A stretch of 14,394 nucleotides of DNA from Acidobacteriota bacterium (GTDB taxonomy: Bacteria > Acidobacteriota > Terriglobia > Terriglobales > Acidobacteriaceae), in NCBI GenBank assembly GCA_021779695.1, contig JAJYAE010000079.1, forward strand, positions 1-14,394, given 5' to 3'. How positions within the stretch are numbered: the first letter of the stretch is position 1; every line of letters starts with the position of its first letter. The notes below the pieces were generated by a model. It was not told where the DNA came from. It made no database searches and saw nothing but the letters and a program-made list of their open reading frames with translations. Positions 14,189 through 14,394 of the stretch are shown here, in pieces. Both the position numbers and the translations under genes were made by a program.

Positions 14189-14394
14189 CTGTACGGAGGA
14201 TCACTCAATTGATACCTTTGCGCCGGATAACTTAGCGTCCCACTGGCGTCTGCGGCCGCGGGCATGCCCCCCACAGGTAAGACGTCCCTGGTGTTGATCA
14301 GCGATGTTGATCAGCGCCAATCGTGTCACGGTGACGGCCATCTCGACAATGACCAACACAGGCGGATGCGTTGAAAGGTCCTCTTTGGAGCGCT
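14189..14394. other. unassigned region after kdpC, to the window edge
   Basis: No recognised gene. A good GGAGG (14195-14199) precedes a TTG (14209), but that frame stops after eight codons. Two frames stay open to the edge: plus strand from ATG 14304 (31 codons) and minus strand from the edge to a stop at 14201-14203 (about 64 codons). Neither resembles a family I know. The DNA is more GC-rich than the kdp genes. Confidence 0.3.
14292..14316. repeat. short tandem repeat
   Basis: TGTTGATCAGCG occurs at 14292-14303 and again at 14305-14316, a 13-bp period. Each unit contains the palindrome TGATCA. GTCAC-G-GTGAC follows at 14325-14335. The meaning is unknown. Confidence 0.5.

Noticed and set aside
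14201..14394. Partial minus-strand gene entering from the right edge
   Set aside because: About 64 open codons to the edge, but no recognisable family and a competing open plus frame; too little to call.

Overview
The window (about 14.4 kb, moderate GC) looks like chromosome of an Acidobacteriota species, probably of the Acidobacteriaceae/Terriglobia type. That placement is an inference from the style of the Kdp and Tad proteins, the compact Tad locus followed by a PilZ protein, and a sigma-54-like promoter; no rRNA or other marker is present to prove it. Almost all the DNA is coding and there are no insertion sequences, phage genes or CRISPR arrays.

Left edge (1-258, minus strand): the 5' half of a tRNA-Leu with anticodon UAA stops exactly after U34 and is followed by sequence with P-, Q- and R-like elements of a group I intron (IC3-like, the class found in bacterial tRNA genes). 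The 3' part of the intron and the 3' exon lie outside the window. Positions 259-556 are noncoding and hold a cluster of palindromes and a sigma-54-type promoter (TTGGC, 7 nt, TTGCT) in front of the first pilus gene.

Tad/Flp pilus operon (557-5921, plus): prepilin peptidase TadV/CpaA, TadZ/CpaE, the secretion ATPase TadA/CpaF, and the inner-membrane platform proteins TadB and TadC. Two tandem genes for near-identical 31-residue single-span membrane peptides follow, and a terminator-like hairpin comes after them. No Flp pilin, CpaB/RcpC, secretin or TadD/E/F/G is present, so those parts must be elsewhere. A separate gene (6235-7227) encodes a DUF192-like domain joined to a PilZ domain, a plausible c-di-GMP receptor next to the pilus machinery.

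Kdp high-affinity potassium system (7275-14188): a shortened KdpD-like histidine kinase (minus strand, without the usual cytoplasmic N-terminal KdpD/USP part) diverges from kdpE with only 27 bp between start codons. After kdpE comes a 155-bp control region with an 11-bp-spaced direct repeat overlapping a -35 box, and a leader hairpin. Then follow a 28-residue membrane peptide, kdpF, kdpA, kdpB and kdpC, tightly packed as one operon. KdpD/KdpE would sense potassium or turgor stress and switch on KdpFABC, in which KdpA carries K+, KdpB hydrolyses ATP, and KdpC and KdpF stabilise the complex. The last ~200 bases after kdpC hold no recognised gene.
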